Shown: positions 10,623 to 20,740 of the stretch, one piece after another
Position numbering within the stretch: position 1 is the stretch's first letter
Layout of the letters: each line of letters starts with the position of its first letter
Assembly: GCA_023525715.1 (NCBI GenBank)
Contig: CM042011.1
Span: forward strand, 65,277,354-65,341,353
Reading direction: 5' to 3'
Source of the DNA: Cichorium intybus
Taxonomy: Eukaryota; Streptophyta; Magnoliopsida; Asterales; Asteraceae
Length of the DNA stretch: 64,000 nucleotides
Position numbers and translations under genes: made by a program
Notes under the pieces: model-generated
Told to the model about the DNA's origin: nothing
Database searches by the model: none
Seen by the model: only the letters and a program-made list of their open reading frames with translations

Positions 10623-11369
10623 TTAAATCATTTTGACTTGATCATGAAAATGTGTTTGGTTTTGAGAGGATGTTGACAACAAAGCAAGTGGTCCTCCAAA
10701 AGAAGTAGACGTTGGTGGGTCAATCGATGATTCATACGATTGTAATTCTCCGTACAGATTGTACAAAGATTCAGTATGAATTGCCGGATTTCCCTGAATG
10801 ATTAGTTTGACCATTTTCCAGCTTTCATAAAGGTTGTTTAAAAATTTGAGGTTTATTTCATGCTGTGACTTTTTGATTCCCAGATTATTCATTTTGATGG
10901 TAATGAGATTGAATCTGTCATGAGCATCATGGATGGTCTCATGTGAAAACATTTTGAAGTTGTCAAATTCGTTTAAAACAGATGTTTTCTTGTTTCCAAT
11001 GATTCTCTCATTTCCTTCAAAACGATTTTTCAAAGTTTGCCAAATTTGGTTTGCAGTTAAAAGGATTATATCATTCATTTGGCTTAGAATACTGTGGGGT
11101 ATTCCAGAAACAAGCTCCTTTTTGGCTTGAAGTTCAAGTTTCTTCCTTTCATTCAGTATATCCAGGTTACTTGTAAGAGAGGTCATGTTATCTGGTAGAG
11201 ATCCGTCTACACATTTCCACACGTCTTCACTTATAGAGTTGAGATGAAGATTCATACGACCTACCCATGATTTATATTCTTCGGGAATAAGAATGGGTGC
11301 TCGAGTACCTGAACCTATACTGTTAGCAATAGATACAGAATTTATGTTTGAGTAGTTTGCGGAAGACAT
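10623..11369 (-). CDS. gag: N-terminal gag (UBN2-type) of the SIRE-like element
   Basis: ATG at 11,369 begins MSSANYSNINS; 248 codons. The region EEYKSWVGRMNLHL to LYNLYGELQSYE is the copia gag core (UBN2/DUF4219-like), the particle-forming domain. The frame ends at a stop at 10,623-10,625, but the continuation is in another frame from about 10,640, so an indel near 10,640 split one gag into two ORFs. The leader between the LTR and this ATG is 158 bases. Confidence 0.9.
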   Translation of the reverse strand: MSSANYSNINSVSIANSIGSGTRAPILIPEEYKSWVGRMNLHLNSISEDVWKCVDGSLPDNMTSLTSNLDILNERKKLELQAKKELVSGIPHSILSQMNDIILLTANQIWQTLKNRFEGNERIIGNKKTSVLNEFDNFKMFSHETIHDAHDRFNLITIKMNNLGIKKSQHEINLKFLNNLYESWKMVKLIIQGNPAIHTESLYNLYGELQSYESSIDPPTSTSFGGPLALLSTSSQNQTHFHDQVKMI

Positions 11370-11513
11370 TTTTTTTTTTTAATATATTTATTTTTAATTT
11401 TTTTTTGTTTGAACAAGTGATATTAAGATGAAATTTTTAAAGGAAACTTATTGGTGGTTTATAAAAACGCTACACAAAAGTTCTCGACAAAAATTTCAGA
11501 TTAAATCACACAA

Positions 11514-11525
11514 GCTCTGATACCA
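11514..11525 (-). other. primer-binding site of the SIRE-like element
   Basis: The minus strand reads TGGTATCAGAGCTTGTG, beginning two bases inside the 5' LTR. The first 12 bases match the 3' end complement of initiator methionine tRNA. Confidence 0.9.
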
Positions 11526-11527
11526 AT

Positions 11528-12998
11528 TGATGAAAAATACGTTAGCTGATCTCCACGAACAAGGTTTTTAAGCCTATTACCGTGTGACAGATATGTATTT
11601 TATCTATATTATGCGGAATAAATAAGAGTTGCGGAATAAAATAAAGCGGTAAATCTAAACTAGACAGTATTTAAATAGACAGAAAGCGGTAAATAAAGTA
11701 AATGTTAGAAGTTAGAGGTTAGATGTAATAAACGCCATTATCAACGATAACGTGTTTTTACAATAAGTAAAAAAGGTTAGAAGTTAGAAGTTAGAAGTTA
11801 GAAATTAGATGTTAAATGTAATAAACGCCATTATCAACGATAACGTGTTTTTACAATAAATAAAAAAGGTTAGAAGTTAGAAGTTAGAAGTTAGATGTCT
11901 CGGTTAAATACAGTCCACATATGTTTTCGTTGTCACGGTTCAATTCGGGTGTATTGGAAGTTTGGTACAGTTGATTTATTACAGTTTAAATAAATCAATA
12001 ACGACACATATAATTTTAAAAGAACTTATCGATAGTTGCGGAAGATAGCGTTTTTCTTGATATGTCGATTTCTTGTTCTTCACGGTGAGATGATGTTTTG
12101 GTGATTTTTGGTGTCGGGTAGAGGTTGTTTAGAGGTTTGGAGTTTGGTGTTGGGTAAGGGTTGTTTAGAGGTTTGAGGTTTGGTGTCGGGTGGAGGTTTT
12201 GTTTCTTGCGGTTTTTCGGTTTGATCTTCGTTGCCAAATGCAGAGATTATAGAATTTAGAGGCTTCTGCTCGTGAGTATGCTTGAGGATAGTAAGTGTAT
12301 GTTGTATTGTGTGTCTAAAATCAGCTAGAGGAAGCTTGTATTTATAGTATGTTCCAGCGGAGATCGGGTCGCGATCTTTATGGGATCGGGTCGCGATCTC
12401 GAGTGGTTCCCGCTTTTGTGCTGGCCACTACCCGTCTCGGTGGAGTTGGTCGCTGAGATCGGGTCGCGATGGGATAAAGATCGGGTCGCGATCTAGGTCG
12501 GGTCGCGATCGATGGAAGATCGGGTCGTGATCTCAAGTGGTTCCCTGCTTTTGTTCTGGCCACTACCCGACTCGGTGGAGTTGGTCGCTGAGATCGGGTC
12601 GCGATGTATAGATGATCGGGTCGCGATCCGGGTCGGGTCGCGATGGGTGGAAGGTCGGGTCGTGATCTCGTCGGGTTGCCATAGGCTCGCGATCCTTGGT
12701 CAGCAAAGCGTCACGTGTGTGTCATCAGATCGGGTCGCGATCTGGATGAGATCGGGTCGCGATCTGCACTGTTCCAGCCTTTTTCTTCTTTTGTTTTGAT
12801 TTTCTTCATTTCGCGACACATGAGCTGTTGGGTCGCGATTTCTGTCGCTGGGTGACATTTTTGCTCTTTGGTACATAGCGTCATTTTCTCCGGTTTGGTT
12901 GATCTCGAATTTATGCAATCTGAAATAAACTGTTAATAAAAACATTTCGACTTATTTCAGTGATGGTCACATAAAAACATAAAAAACATTATTCAACA
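11528..12998 (-). repeat. 5' LTR of the SIRE-like element
   Basis: Same length and boundaries as the 3' LTR at 2,185-3,655. The minus-strand TATA box is at 12,346-12,339. Differences seen by eye include G/A in the ATATAGTTT segment, a G/C in CTTCTGGTCG and two in the GGGATAAATATCGAG segment. Confidence 0.95.
12361..12839 (-). repeat. TCGCGA palindrome array in the 5' LTR
   Basis: Copy of the array at 3,018-3,497, here upstream of the promoter that would drive full-length transcripts. Almost unchanged between the two LTRs. Confidence 0.85.
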
Positions 12999-13003
12999 AA
13001 TTC

Positions 13004-13393
13004 AATAGTTGAATTGCGGCGCGCGGCGCGCCAATGTAAAGGCCGCGACGTGCGTACGAATAATTCGGAAAATGGCTGATGGCTAGGGTTTATTGTTTCC
13101 CTATAAATAGGGAACCATATACCTCATTATTTGGTGCTCATTCTATTATTCTCTCTGGAATTTTCGTGACCTTCCTCTGGCTCCCTGGGTGTGATCCCAT
13201 TTGAGGCAGGACACTTGTGCTGCTTAGCTTCAAGATTAAAACTAAAGGTTAGTTTTTATGATTTATTCTTTTAGTTAATTTTGTTTGGCCTTTAGGAATT
13301 AGTTACATGTTCAAAGTAAGAAAACATAGATTTTTTTTCCTAGGTTGCATGTGAACTTAGGTTATTTAGTTCATGGTTGCGGAAAACCTTTCA
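13004..13393 (+). repeat. 5' LTR of gag-only copia, second part
   Basis: Continues the LTR interrupted at 2,184 and matches 19,681-20,070. It contains a GC palindrome GGCGCGCGGCGCGCC at 13,018-13,032, a TATA box TATAAATAG (13,102-13,110), and ends CCTTTCA just before the primer-binding site. Confidence 0.9.
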
Positions 13394-13394
13394 G

Positions 13395-13412
13395 TGGTAT
13401 CAGAGCATTTGG
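13395..13412 (+). other. primer-binding site of the gag-only element
   Basis: TGGTATCAGAGCATTTGG follows the LTR end by one base. Its first 12 bases match the initiator-Met tRNA complement. Confidence 0.9.
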
Positions 13413-14267
13413 TTGTTTTCTTATTGAATGGCTGTAATAGTTTTCCTAATTAGGGTTTAAAGTTTATAAATTCTATTTGGCCTAAATTTCAATTTTACGG
13501 TTTAGGGTTTTTGAAACCCTAGCCCTCCCCCCTCTTTTTCGATTTTCTGCTTAGGGTTTTGGAAGGTTTTCTATTTTTGGTAACTTTAATTGGTTAATTA
13601 ATTGGATAACCTTAAACCCATTTTTTTGAATTTCGATAATTAGGGGTTTAAGATAGGTTTAAATTGATTTGATTAATTTGGAAAAACCTATCTACATTTG
13701 AATTAATTTAATTAATTGTTTAATTAAAAGATAATTCAAGGGATTTAATTTTAATTTTAATTTAATGGTTAAATTTTGAAAATTAAAGGATAAATCCTAA
13801 ATATTTTAAAAGGTTTAAAATATCTAGATTTAATTAATTTAATTAATAGTTTAATTAAAAGATGAATTAAATCGAATTTAAAGGTTTAATTTAATTTGAA
13901 ATTTAATAGGTAAATTTCAGGAAATTAAAAGATAAACCAGGAATATTTTAAAAGGGTTTAAAATATATCTTATATATATTATTAAAAGTTAATACTATAT
14001 GTATAAGATAAATTGGTTAGTAAAATCATTAGTAGGCATCATTCACGAAGCTTGTCTATAAAGTGGGTATAAGGAGACTGCCTATAAAATGGCGGTCTAA
14101 TGGGTGTTCACTCTCACCCACCGCTCGCCTGATCAGTGGAGGGTCGTATTGATATGACCACTTAATCATTAAAATTATAATGATCAAAGTACTAGAACCC
14201 GTACAAGAATTCCCAATCTATTTACTTTAGAAAAAATATGAATTTGATGCTAACCCATGAAATTGCA

Positions 14268-14345
14268 CATTGCACTTTATGAAACGTTGGTGGAGCGTGT
14301 ATGGGTTACCGGCACACCAATGGGGGTTCATAAAGGGTGGCAATG
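14268..14345 (+). repeat. conserved-loop hairpin, copy 1
   Basis: Inner stem TTGGTG (14,287-14,292) / CACCAA (14,315-14,320) encloses a 22-nt loop starting GAGCG and ending ACCGGCA. Outer stem CTTTATGAA (14,275-14,283) / TTCATAAAG (14,327-14,335) is perfect over 9 bp, and CATTGC / GCAATG extends it. Confidence 0.8.
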
Positions 14346-14350
14346 GGTTT

Positions 14351-14425
14351 CTCGGGTGTTATCATTGTTGATGGAGCGTGTGTGGTTAACCGACACATCA
14401 ATTTGAGATGATAATGGACCCCGAG
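14351..14425 (+). repeat. conserved-loop hairpin, copy 2
   Basis: Inner stem TTGATG (14,368-14,373) / CATCAA (14,396-14,401), loop 22 nt starting GAGCG and ending ACCGACA. Outer stem TTATCAT (14,359-14,365) / ATGATAA (14,408-14,414) and CTCGGG (14,351-14,356) / CCCGAG (14,420-14,425). Arm sequences differ from copy 1 but stay complementary. Confidence 0.8.
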
Positions 14426-14733
14426 AGTACCAAGCTAATTTGCATGGTTATTCACACCCGGTTTGTGATCCTCGGCATCCCAGTCACAAACGGTGGGGCA
14501 TATCCGAGATTAAACATGCCATTGAACAGTTCAATGAGTCTCACAGATCTAGGAATTTCATTAGACTGAAATTGATAATAGTTATCTACCTTAATGACCA
14601 TTGTGTTGTGACTACGGCATCCCTCTTCACAGCATAGTTGGGGTATTTTGGATCCTAGCCTTGTTAAATAATATATATTGGGTAATTATTTAAAAGGATT
14701 AATTAAACTAATAAATTTTGTTTCCTTTTATAG

Positions 14734-15636
14734 ATGTTTGAATCGAGTGTCTATTCTCATCCTCCTCCTCATTCACGCATTTCTGAGGGCATCAGAAAGC
14801 GCCTGCTAAATATGGAAAGGCTGACTGGCCTTAACTATGTGGAATGGCTTCGAAATTGGAGAATGGTTCTTGTTATTGCTGGCAAGCTACACCTTATTGA
14901 GTATCTGATCCCAGTTCAACCAAAACATGTCATCACAAAAGGTCTTTATGATGAGCATGACCTATTATTTGATGAATCTGAGGAAGTTCGTGACCTCATG
15001 CTATTAACCATTGACCCCGAGTTCCGCATGGATTTTGGATCCCTAGGGCCGTATGAGTTAATACAATTGGTTGAGGAAAAGTTCCAAGAACCTGTTGAAG
15101 AGGAACGAGTTAGGATCTTCAAAAGTCTTGCAGAGTGCAAGCTAAAAGAAGGAAGTAGCATCGATTTGCATGTTCTCAAGATTGAGAGATACATAGGCGA
15201 ATTGTACAAACTTGGTCATCCAATTAGTCAGGAAATGAGTGTTAAGATCCTACTTGATTCGCTGACTAATAGTTACGATTTATTCATTCAGACATATAGA
15301 AAGGAAGACTGGAAAAAGACTTTTATGGAAATGCGTTCTCTGTTGACTCTATACGAGTCACTCATGGACAGGCATTGCTCCACTGGTTCGGCTACTTCTG
15401 GATTGAGTCCAGTGAAGAGACGCAGCAAGAAACGTTCCAGATCGTCTGGACATGTTCTGAGATGTCTTAAACTGGGAATCTATAGGATCGGATACAGTCA
15501 CGGAAAGATTGGAAAATGCTCCAAGGTAAAATCTTTAGAAACTCAGGTTTATCTAAAAACTTCGAAACTCCTGATCCATAATTCCTTGATACATAATGTG
15601 ATAGTCACGTTTGGTTTGTATGCAGGGAATCAGTAG
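14734..15636 (+). CDS. gag: gag of a non-autonomous copia element
   Basis: 300 codons from ATG. The region around residues 20-220 (MERLTGLNYVEWLRNWRMVL, then a helical stretch with EEVRDLMLLTIDPE, EKFQEPVEEERVRIF and HPISQEMSVKILLDSL) is the copia gag core (UBN2-like). The last 80 residues are basic (KRRSKKRSRSS) and then look out of frame. A degenerate zinc-knuckle-like stretch near 15,500 may be the remnant of CX2CX4HX4C, so the natural end may be lost. It is the only protein the element encodes, so enzymes would have to come from a related copia. In this family the product would coat the RNA. Confidence 0.8.
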   Translation: MFESSVYSHPPPHSRISEGIRKRLLNMERLTGLNYVEWLRNWRMVLVIAGKLHLIEYLIPVQPKHVITKGLYDEHDLLFDESEEVRDLMLLTIDPEFRMDFGSLGPYELIQLVEEKFQEPVEEERVRIFKSLAECKLKEGSSIDLHVLKIERYIGELYKLGHPISQEMSVKILLDSLTNSYDLFIQTYRKEDWKKTFMEMRSLLTLYESLMDRHCSTGSATSGLSPVKRRSKKRSRSSGHVLRCLKLGIYRIGYSHGKIGKCSKVKSLETQVYLKTSKLLIHNSLIHNVIVTFGLYAGNQ

Positions 15637-15960
15637 GGTACAGGACTTTGACGCATAGGAGCACTTTTGGATTGGATCTCCAGCTTATGCAGTTTTGAAG
15701 TTTAGTTAGATATTACAATCTTGTTATTAGATTATTAGATGCAAACGACATTGTTTTCATATAGTACATTGTTCGAGGATTTTTGTGTTTTAATAAAATG
15801 TTGATTTTCTTTTGATTGTTTTAATTATCATCGAAATGTTGTGTGAATGTGTTAATGGCATAAATGGTAATAACTTGAATGTTGATACATCCAATGGGAT
15901 TGGACTTATAAATTGTGTTCTTTATGATTGTTAAAGTGAATTTTATGAGAATCACTTCAA

Positions 15961-16014
15961 CCAAAGGTCCAGTTGGACAGGACTTTGGAATCATTTGACT
16001 TAGAGTCACATGAT
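15961..16014 (+). repeat. two-hairpin module, copy 1
   Basis: CCAAA (15,961-15,965) pairs with TTTGG (15,984-15,988) and GTCC (15,967-15,970) with GGAC (15,980-15,983). It is followed by ATCAT/ATGAT enclosing TGACT-TAG-AGTCA (15,990-16,014). Confidence 0.65.
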
Positions 16015-16059
16015 GAATTGAGTGCTTAATAAAATTAATTGTGGCAAGAAAGGAATCAC

Positions 16060-16112
16060 CCAAAGATCCAATGGATAGGATTTTGGAATCAGTTGACTTG
16101 GAGTCAGGTGAT
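16060..16112 (+). repeat. two-hairpin module, copy 2
   Basis: Same architecture about 99 bases later: CCAAA/TTTGG with ATCC (16,066-16,069) / GGAT (16,078-16,081), then ATCA/TGAT enclosing TGACT-TGG-AGTCA. The GTCC/GGAC pair of copy 1 is ATCC/GGAT here, a compensated change. Confidence 0.65.
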
Positions 16113-17238
16113 GATTGCATGTCTTGAACAATATTAACAAAGTCATAAATTTACATGGAGATGTAAAGGTATTAAGATTTTGAGCGACAGACACATAAGT
16201 TACTGTGTATTGCTCGAATCTTCGAACAGAACACGATTAGTTATGCTTCAAAATATTTGCCAAATAGTTTGACAAATATGGCTTCGCTTATCGGAATAAG
16301 CGATTGATTGGAACCTTGAAGTGTTCAAGGATTTCAAAAGAAGTATAAGATCAACAGAACCTGAATGACTACATAGACTGAGAAAATGTTTCACAGTTTA
16401 TCCTCTTCCAAGAACACTAATGGTTATAATGTGTCTTAGGGAAGATGATGGAGCATTGATCGAAATAGTTTTGATCCTCGATGTATAAGATACACTTCCG
16501 ATTAGTATTTCAATGAATTAAATATTCAACTAGTCAGACCGCAGAAACCATATTCCGACCATATCTTAGACTAAGTAGGTTATGTCGACACTATCTGAAA
16601 TGTAAAACTGGGATCATCCCACTAGTACATAGAAAGTCCAGGGTCATGTAGCATTCGTCCGAATCTCTTGACAAGCCTGAAACTGATCAGAAATTTCGTT
16701 TCATTGGCCATTCCGGTTATCCTTTGAAAGAAGAGTCCTATAAGAAAGAGCTCAAGTTCTAAGGAAACAGTGGGAGTAAAAATAATCCTGAATGAGTTCA
16801 GGGTTTAGCCAAGTGAAAGAACCTTTTAGTCACCACTGGGCCTTGACCAGGAATTGGATTCCTGTTAAACCTGAAATACCCTCTCTTCGCTTGACTAGTA
16901 GTTATTGTCACCGTCATAAGCAGTTATGATCTGGGTGATATACCGAGTAGTGGTAAAACACTAAAGATGGTACAGATAAGTAATCCGACTGCTGGAAGCA
17001 TTGGTGAGCCAGGTTGCTGCCAAATAAGAGAACCTTAGCACGAAACACAGTCTATGTGACAGTTTGATTGATTTTACAACTGGTCTAGGAACCAGTGGGA
17101 GTAATTGAATCATCAAAAGAAGGAACATATAAATGTACCTACAGAACATCTGGTTGATTGAGTCATCACTTGGAGTCAAGCAATTGATTCCGAATGAAGC
17201 ACTCTCAATAGAAGATGAAATCCGAGAGGATTCTGCGT

Positions 17239-17311
17239 GGCATAGTGTGAGTCGTTAGTGGAGCGTGTGTGGTTTACCGGCACACTAATAGGGACTCACA
17301 TAGAGCATGCC
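17239..17311 (+). repeat. conserved-loop hairpin, copy 3
   Basis: Inner stem TTAGTG (17,255-17,260) / CACTAA (17,283-17,288), loop 22 nt starting GAGCG and ending ACCGGCA. Outer stem TGTGAGTC (17,246-17,253) / GACTCACA (17,293-17,300), extended by GGCAT (17,239-17,243) / ATGCC (17,307-17,311). Confidence 0.8.
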
Positions 17312-18243
17312 ATTACAAAAGGTACATGGCCCAGAGATTCGTCCCATGGGCATCTTGTAAGAAAGGATATTCGAATTCTCAAAATAGGCCAAAAGGTTTG
17401 GATTTTGTGAATAGCCTGAAAGATTTCCTTTAATATGTCGGAAAGGTTTGGATTTCGGTTTAGCAAAATGTGCCATAAGTTCTGGATTTTGTGAATAGTC
17501 TGAAAGAGTCATATAACGGTGTCAAAGCCAGTGGGAGTATCGTTGTTATCTTCTATCACTGTATATGGGTTACATACTGGTTCTAGAAAACGTCTCTTAT
17601 CATTACAAAGTGTAATGACCTGTATTAAGAAACGGTTCGCTATAAAATACTTTAAGAGATACAACATACTCAGGTGGTTGTGGATATCTATTAGATAGAT
17701 CAGAATTCTGCCAATGTGATCTTGATGAGATTCAAGATGCATAACCCAAGGAAAGGAGTTTCCTGTCATTGCAAAGTGTAATGAATTGACATGAAAGAAA
17801 CAAAGAAGGTGCAACATACTCACGTAGTTCATAGACATCTATCAAATATATGAGACTGACAGTATTGACTTAGCCGCTGAGAATATGATCTTGATGGGAT
17901 TCAAGATGCATAAGAAAGAGTCCCCGAAAGGAAATGGTTTTCGGAAATCATGACACAAGGATTATTGGTAATCTTAGGATTCCAAAAGGGCTTGGAATGA
18001 GATTACATCAGGTTCCTCGAGCCTCTTGGACAAATCAGAAGTGTTATGCACATATCCTGATGACTTAATGCTTAGAGCATTGTAAGTTGGATTCAGGATA
18101 TTGCCTGGCTGAGAAAACTGAATGGATTTTTTGAACAGACGTGAAAAATCATTGGGAAATGATTAAGGTGATTGATTTGAAAGGTTTTCAAATCGGTAAT
18201 TGTTTACACCAGAACGTGGTGCTGTAGGACTTCATGGTTAAAG

Positions 18244-18305
18244 AATTTCGTTGGTTTCTGATGGAGCGCATGTGGTTCACCGGCACATCATGACACCTCG
18301 AAATT
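18244..18305 (+). repeat. conserved-loop hairpin, copy 4
   Basis: Inner stem TGATG (18,259-18,263) / CATCA (18,286-18,290), loop 22 nt starting GAGCG and ending ACCGGCA. Outer stem AATTTCG (18,244-18,250) / CGAAATT (18,299-18,305). Confidence 0.75.
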
Positions 18306-19385
18306 GTCTTAGGGTGTAGTCATGTAGACTAAAGACCCGAGAACCATGGGCAGTCACGGTACACATCATCGGAATGGAGTTGTGAGAGAGAATGACAAAA
18401 TGACAAATTGAGATATCATCGGAAGAGTATCCGATAGGATCATCTGCAATAAAGTGTATAAGTGTTAGACACTTGGATACATCGAAAGAGTGAAAAGGTC
18501 ATAAACATAGATATAAAAGGCTTGAATTGAAAGTTTAAAAGAGAATAAGAAACCGATAATAGTTATGATAAATCCGACTTGGTGATTACCTCGTGAAGAC
18601 TTGGTAATAAGCAGGAGTAGCTGCCAGTCAGATTTTATGTTTTGCTTTTGCATGTTTTACTTCCTGAATAATTGGATTATTCAAATATCCACAGTCGTTC
18701 ATACTCTTAGGGAGTAAGTATGAAGGAAGACTGTCATGAATTGGTTTGTAGATTTTCTAAGGAGTTAGACAGCAATAAGATTGCTGCAACGTTCATAAGT
18801 ACTTGGAGATGGAGATTTGAGTATTGGATAAACCGGCGCTCAATGGATTGCTTCATGGATTATATCACGAGCAATGTTGAGACGATAATATCTTATGGTC
18901 TTAAAGTGGAGAGATATGAGTTATAATTTGCAAGGCGGTTGTTCATTGATAGTACGAAAATGCATCGGTAACTCGGTGTTATAAAACGTGCTGTTGTGAG
19001 TGATTTGTCGGGTAAAAGATATAACATATTAGTCGAAGCTTATTCGTTCCTTGACCCAGACGGGAAACAGATATCTGTTGGCCACTCGATGATTTTGAAG
19101 TTGACTGAAGTGTTGGCCAGCCAGGACTGAAATGATTCGTTCAATTAGAAGTCTGAGAGTCATAAGCAAAATCGGAAATCGGGAAACAGTGTCAGACAGA
19201 GATTGATCTCAATCCATGTCTCATGTCTGAAAATATCTTGTTGGACGGAGGATCATCTGATCACTTATCTATGGACAGAACTGACTAGGTCAGAGTTCGG
19301 CAGCAGTTTCTAGGAAACTACAGGTTGCTGATTAATTAGAGGTTAAATTGGTAATTATAGTCATAGACTTATCCAAGTAGGAGAC

Positions 19386-20070
19386 TGTTGGATTAGGTGT
19401 CTAAGCCATGACTAATAATTAGTATTTACCTAATTAACAGTAGCAAAGTCCATTTGGGTTGCCCTCATAGCTGGAGGTTTGATGGAAAGTTAAGTAGAGA
19501 GAAAAGGTTGATTTATTATATGACTAATAAATCAAGATATTGTTTGTTAATATATTATGGAGATAATATATTAATTAGAAATAATGTTATTTGATTAATA
19601 ATTAATCAGAAATTAATTGGATTGATTTCTGTGGCATTAATTAGATTAATCAGGAAGTCAGGGATTAAAGTCGTACAAAATCAATAGTTGAATTGCGGCG
19701 CGCGGCGCGCCAATGTAAAGGCCGCGACGCGCGTACGAATAATCCGGAAAATGGCTGACGGCTAGGGTTTATTGTTTCCCTATAAATAGGGAACCCTAGA
19801 CCTCATTATTTGGTGCTCATTCTATTATTCTCTCTGGAATTTTCGTGACCTTCCTTTGGCTCCCTGGGTGTGATCCCATTTGAGGCAGGACACTTGTGCT
19901 GCTTAGCTTCAAGATTAAAACTAAAGGTTAGTTTTTCTGATTTATTCTTTTAGTTAATTTTGTTTGGCCTTTAGGAATTAGTTACATGTTCAAAGTAAGA
20001 AAACATAGATTTTTTTTCTAGGTTGCATGTGAACTTAGGTTATTTAGTTCATGGTTGCGAAAACCTTTCA
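19386..20070 (+). repeat. 3' LTR of the gag-only element
   Basis: TGTTGGATTAGG to CCTTTCA, 685 bp. TATA box at 19,781-19,790 and the GC palindrome at 19,695-19,709. It diverges from the 5' LTR by roughly 3% by eye, so it is older than the element nested in its partner. Confidence 0.9.
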
Positions 20071-20740
20071 GTATACACATCCGTGCAATCTACATTTAGA
20101 AAACTACTTCTTTATTTAATTTGTTTAACGGAAAAATTTATTGAGAAACAAGAGCTAGTGAGGAGCAAACAACGACTTAGCTATAAATACGGCAAAGCGA
20201 TAAAAATTTCATAAATCCTATAAAACAATTTCCTATTAGTTGGCTGAATTTAGATTACTACATATAGGGCTGAATAGATCAATTGGGTCACAATTATCAT
20301 ATGTGGTCAAATTTCAAAACTTAGAAATCACTATCTACTTCAGAATGACAGAAACAATTTCACTTTGATAAATCAAAATATAAATTAGAAATTCATTGAT
20401 CACTTAGACTATAATTCACTTCAGAAACACATGTAATCAGTTTCAGAATCAAAATGAAAATCAGAAATAAAATTTTAGAACTCACTTACTATAGGCAATT
20501 TCAGAACTTGTTTTATGCAACCCTTCTCCTTCACGAGGTCAATCTTCAGAATTAAAAGTTTAGAAATAATTTTAGAAGCAGATGATGATCGAGAAATTTT
20601 GAAGCAGATAGTGATTGAAGCAATTTCAGAACTTTGAAAGAAAATATCGAACTTTGAGGTTTGAGAGTTGAGACTGAACTTTGAAAGGTGAGAATGTTCT
20701 CGGTTCTTGCTTCTTAAAATCTGAAGCAAATCACAAATCA
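20071..20740. other. non-coding flank of the nested block
   Basis: AT-rich, with many TTTCAGAA/TTTAGAA-like short repeats (20,330-20,650). I see no gene. Confidence 0.6.

Larger units (their letters stand above)
2185..12998 (-). mobile_element. SIRE-like Ty1/copia retrotransposon, 10.8 kb, nested
   Basis: Complete structure on the minus strand: 5' LTR 12,998-11,528, tRNA-iMet primer-binding site, gag, pol, 1.5 kb of non-coding sequence, polypurine tract and 3' LTR 3,655-2,185. AATTC flanks both sides (2,180-2,184 and 12,999-13,003). The two LTRs are both 1,471 bp and I noticed only about 8-9 differences, so the insertion is recent. Long LTRs and an Asn/Gln-rich gag with coiled coil fit the SIRE/Maximus lineage. 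A frameshift and two stops break gag-pol. Confidence 0.95.
13413..14733 (+). other. leader of the gag-only element
   Basis: Very AT-rich, with repeats of TTTAATTAAAAGAT-like sequence (13,640-13,960), no convincing ORF, then a hairpin-rich part (14,060-14,430) holding two of the four conserved hairpins. A long structured leader could hold packaging or dimerisation signals; that is inference. Confidence 0.6.
15637..19385 (+). other. 3.7-kb non-coding tail of the gag-only element
   Basis: No protease, integrase, RT or RNase H motif is visible in any frame; only short ORFs. Instead there are internal degenerate repeats (15,961-16,020 with 16,060-16,120; 17,390-17,440 with 17,480-17,515; 17,575-17,735 with 17,760-17,915) and many small hairpins, for example 16,312-16,333, 17,979-18,000 and 18,175-18,193. 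Two conserved-loop hairpins lie here. GAGACTGTTGG marks the 3' LTR start. Confidence 0.7.
1888..20070 (+). mobile_element. gag-only copia (TR-GAG-like) element with nested SIRE-like insertion
   Basis: LTRs TGTTGGATTAG...CCTTTCA flank an internal region with an initiator-Met primer-binding site and one gag ORF but no protease, integrase, RT or RNase H. Removing the nested insertion gives a 5' LTR of 687 bp against 685 bp for the 3' LTR. The 5-bp flanks differ (GAGAC and GTATA), as expected for a recombinant tandem copy. Elements with only gag must borrow the enzymes of a related copia. Confidence 0.85.

Noticed and set aside
14440..14637. 65-codon ORF before gag
   Set aside because: Starts within the hairpin region, no similarity to gag, no conserved motif.
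18826..18850. Fifth copy of the conserved-loop hairpin (ATTGGATAAACCGGCGCTCAAT-like)
   Set aside because: ATTG/CAAT arms exist but the loop lacks GAGCG and the length is wrong.
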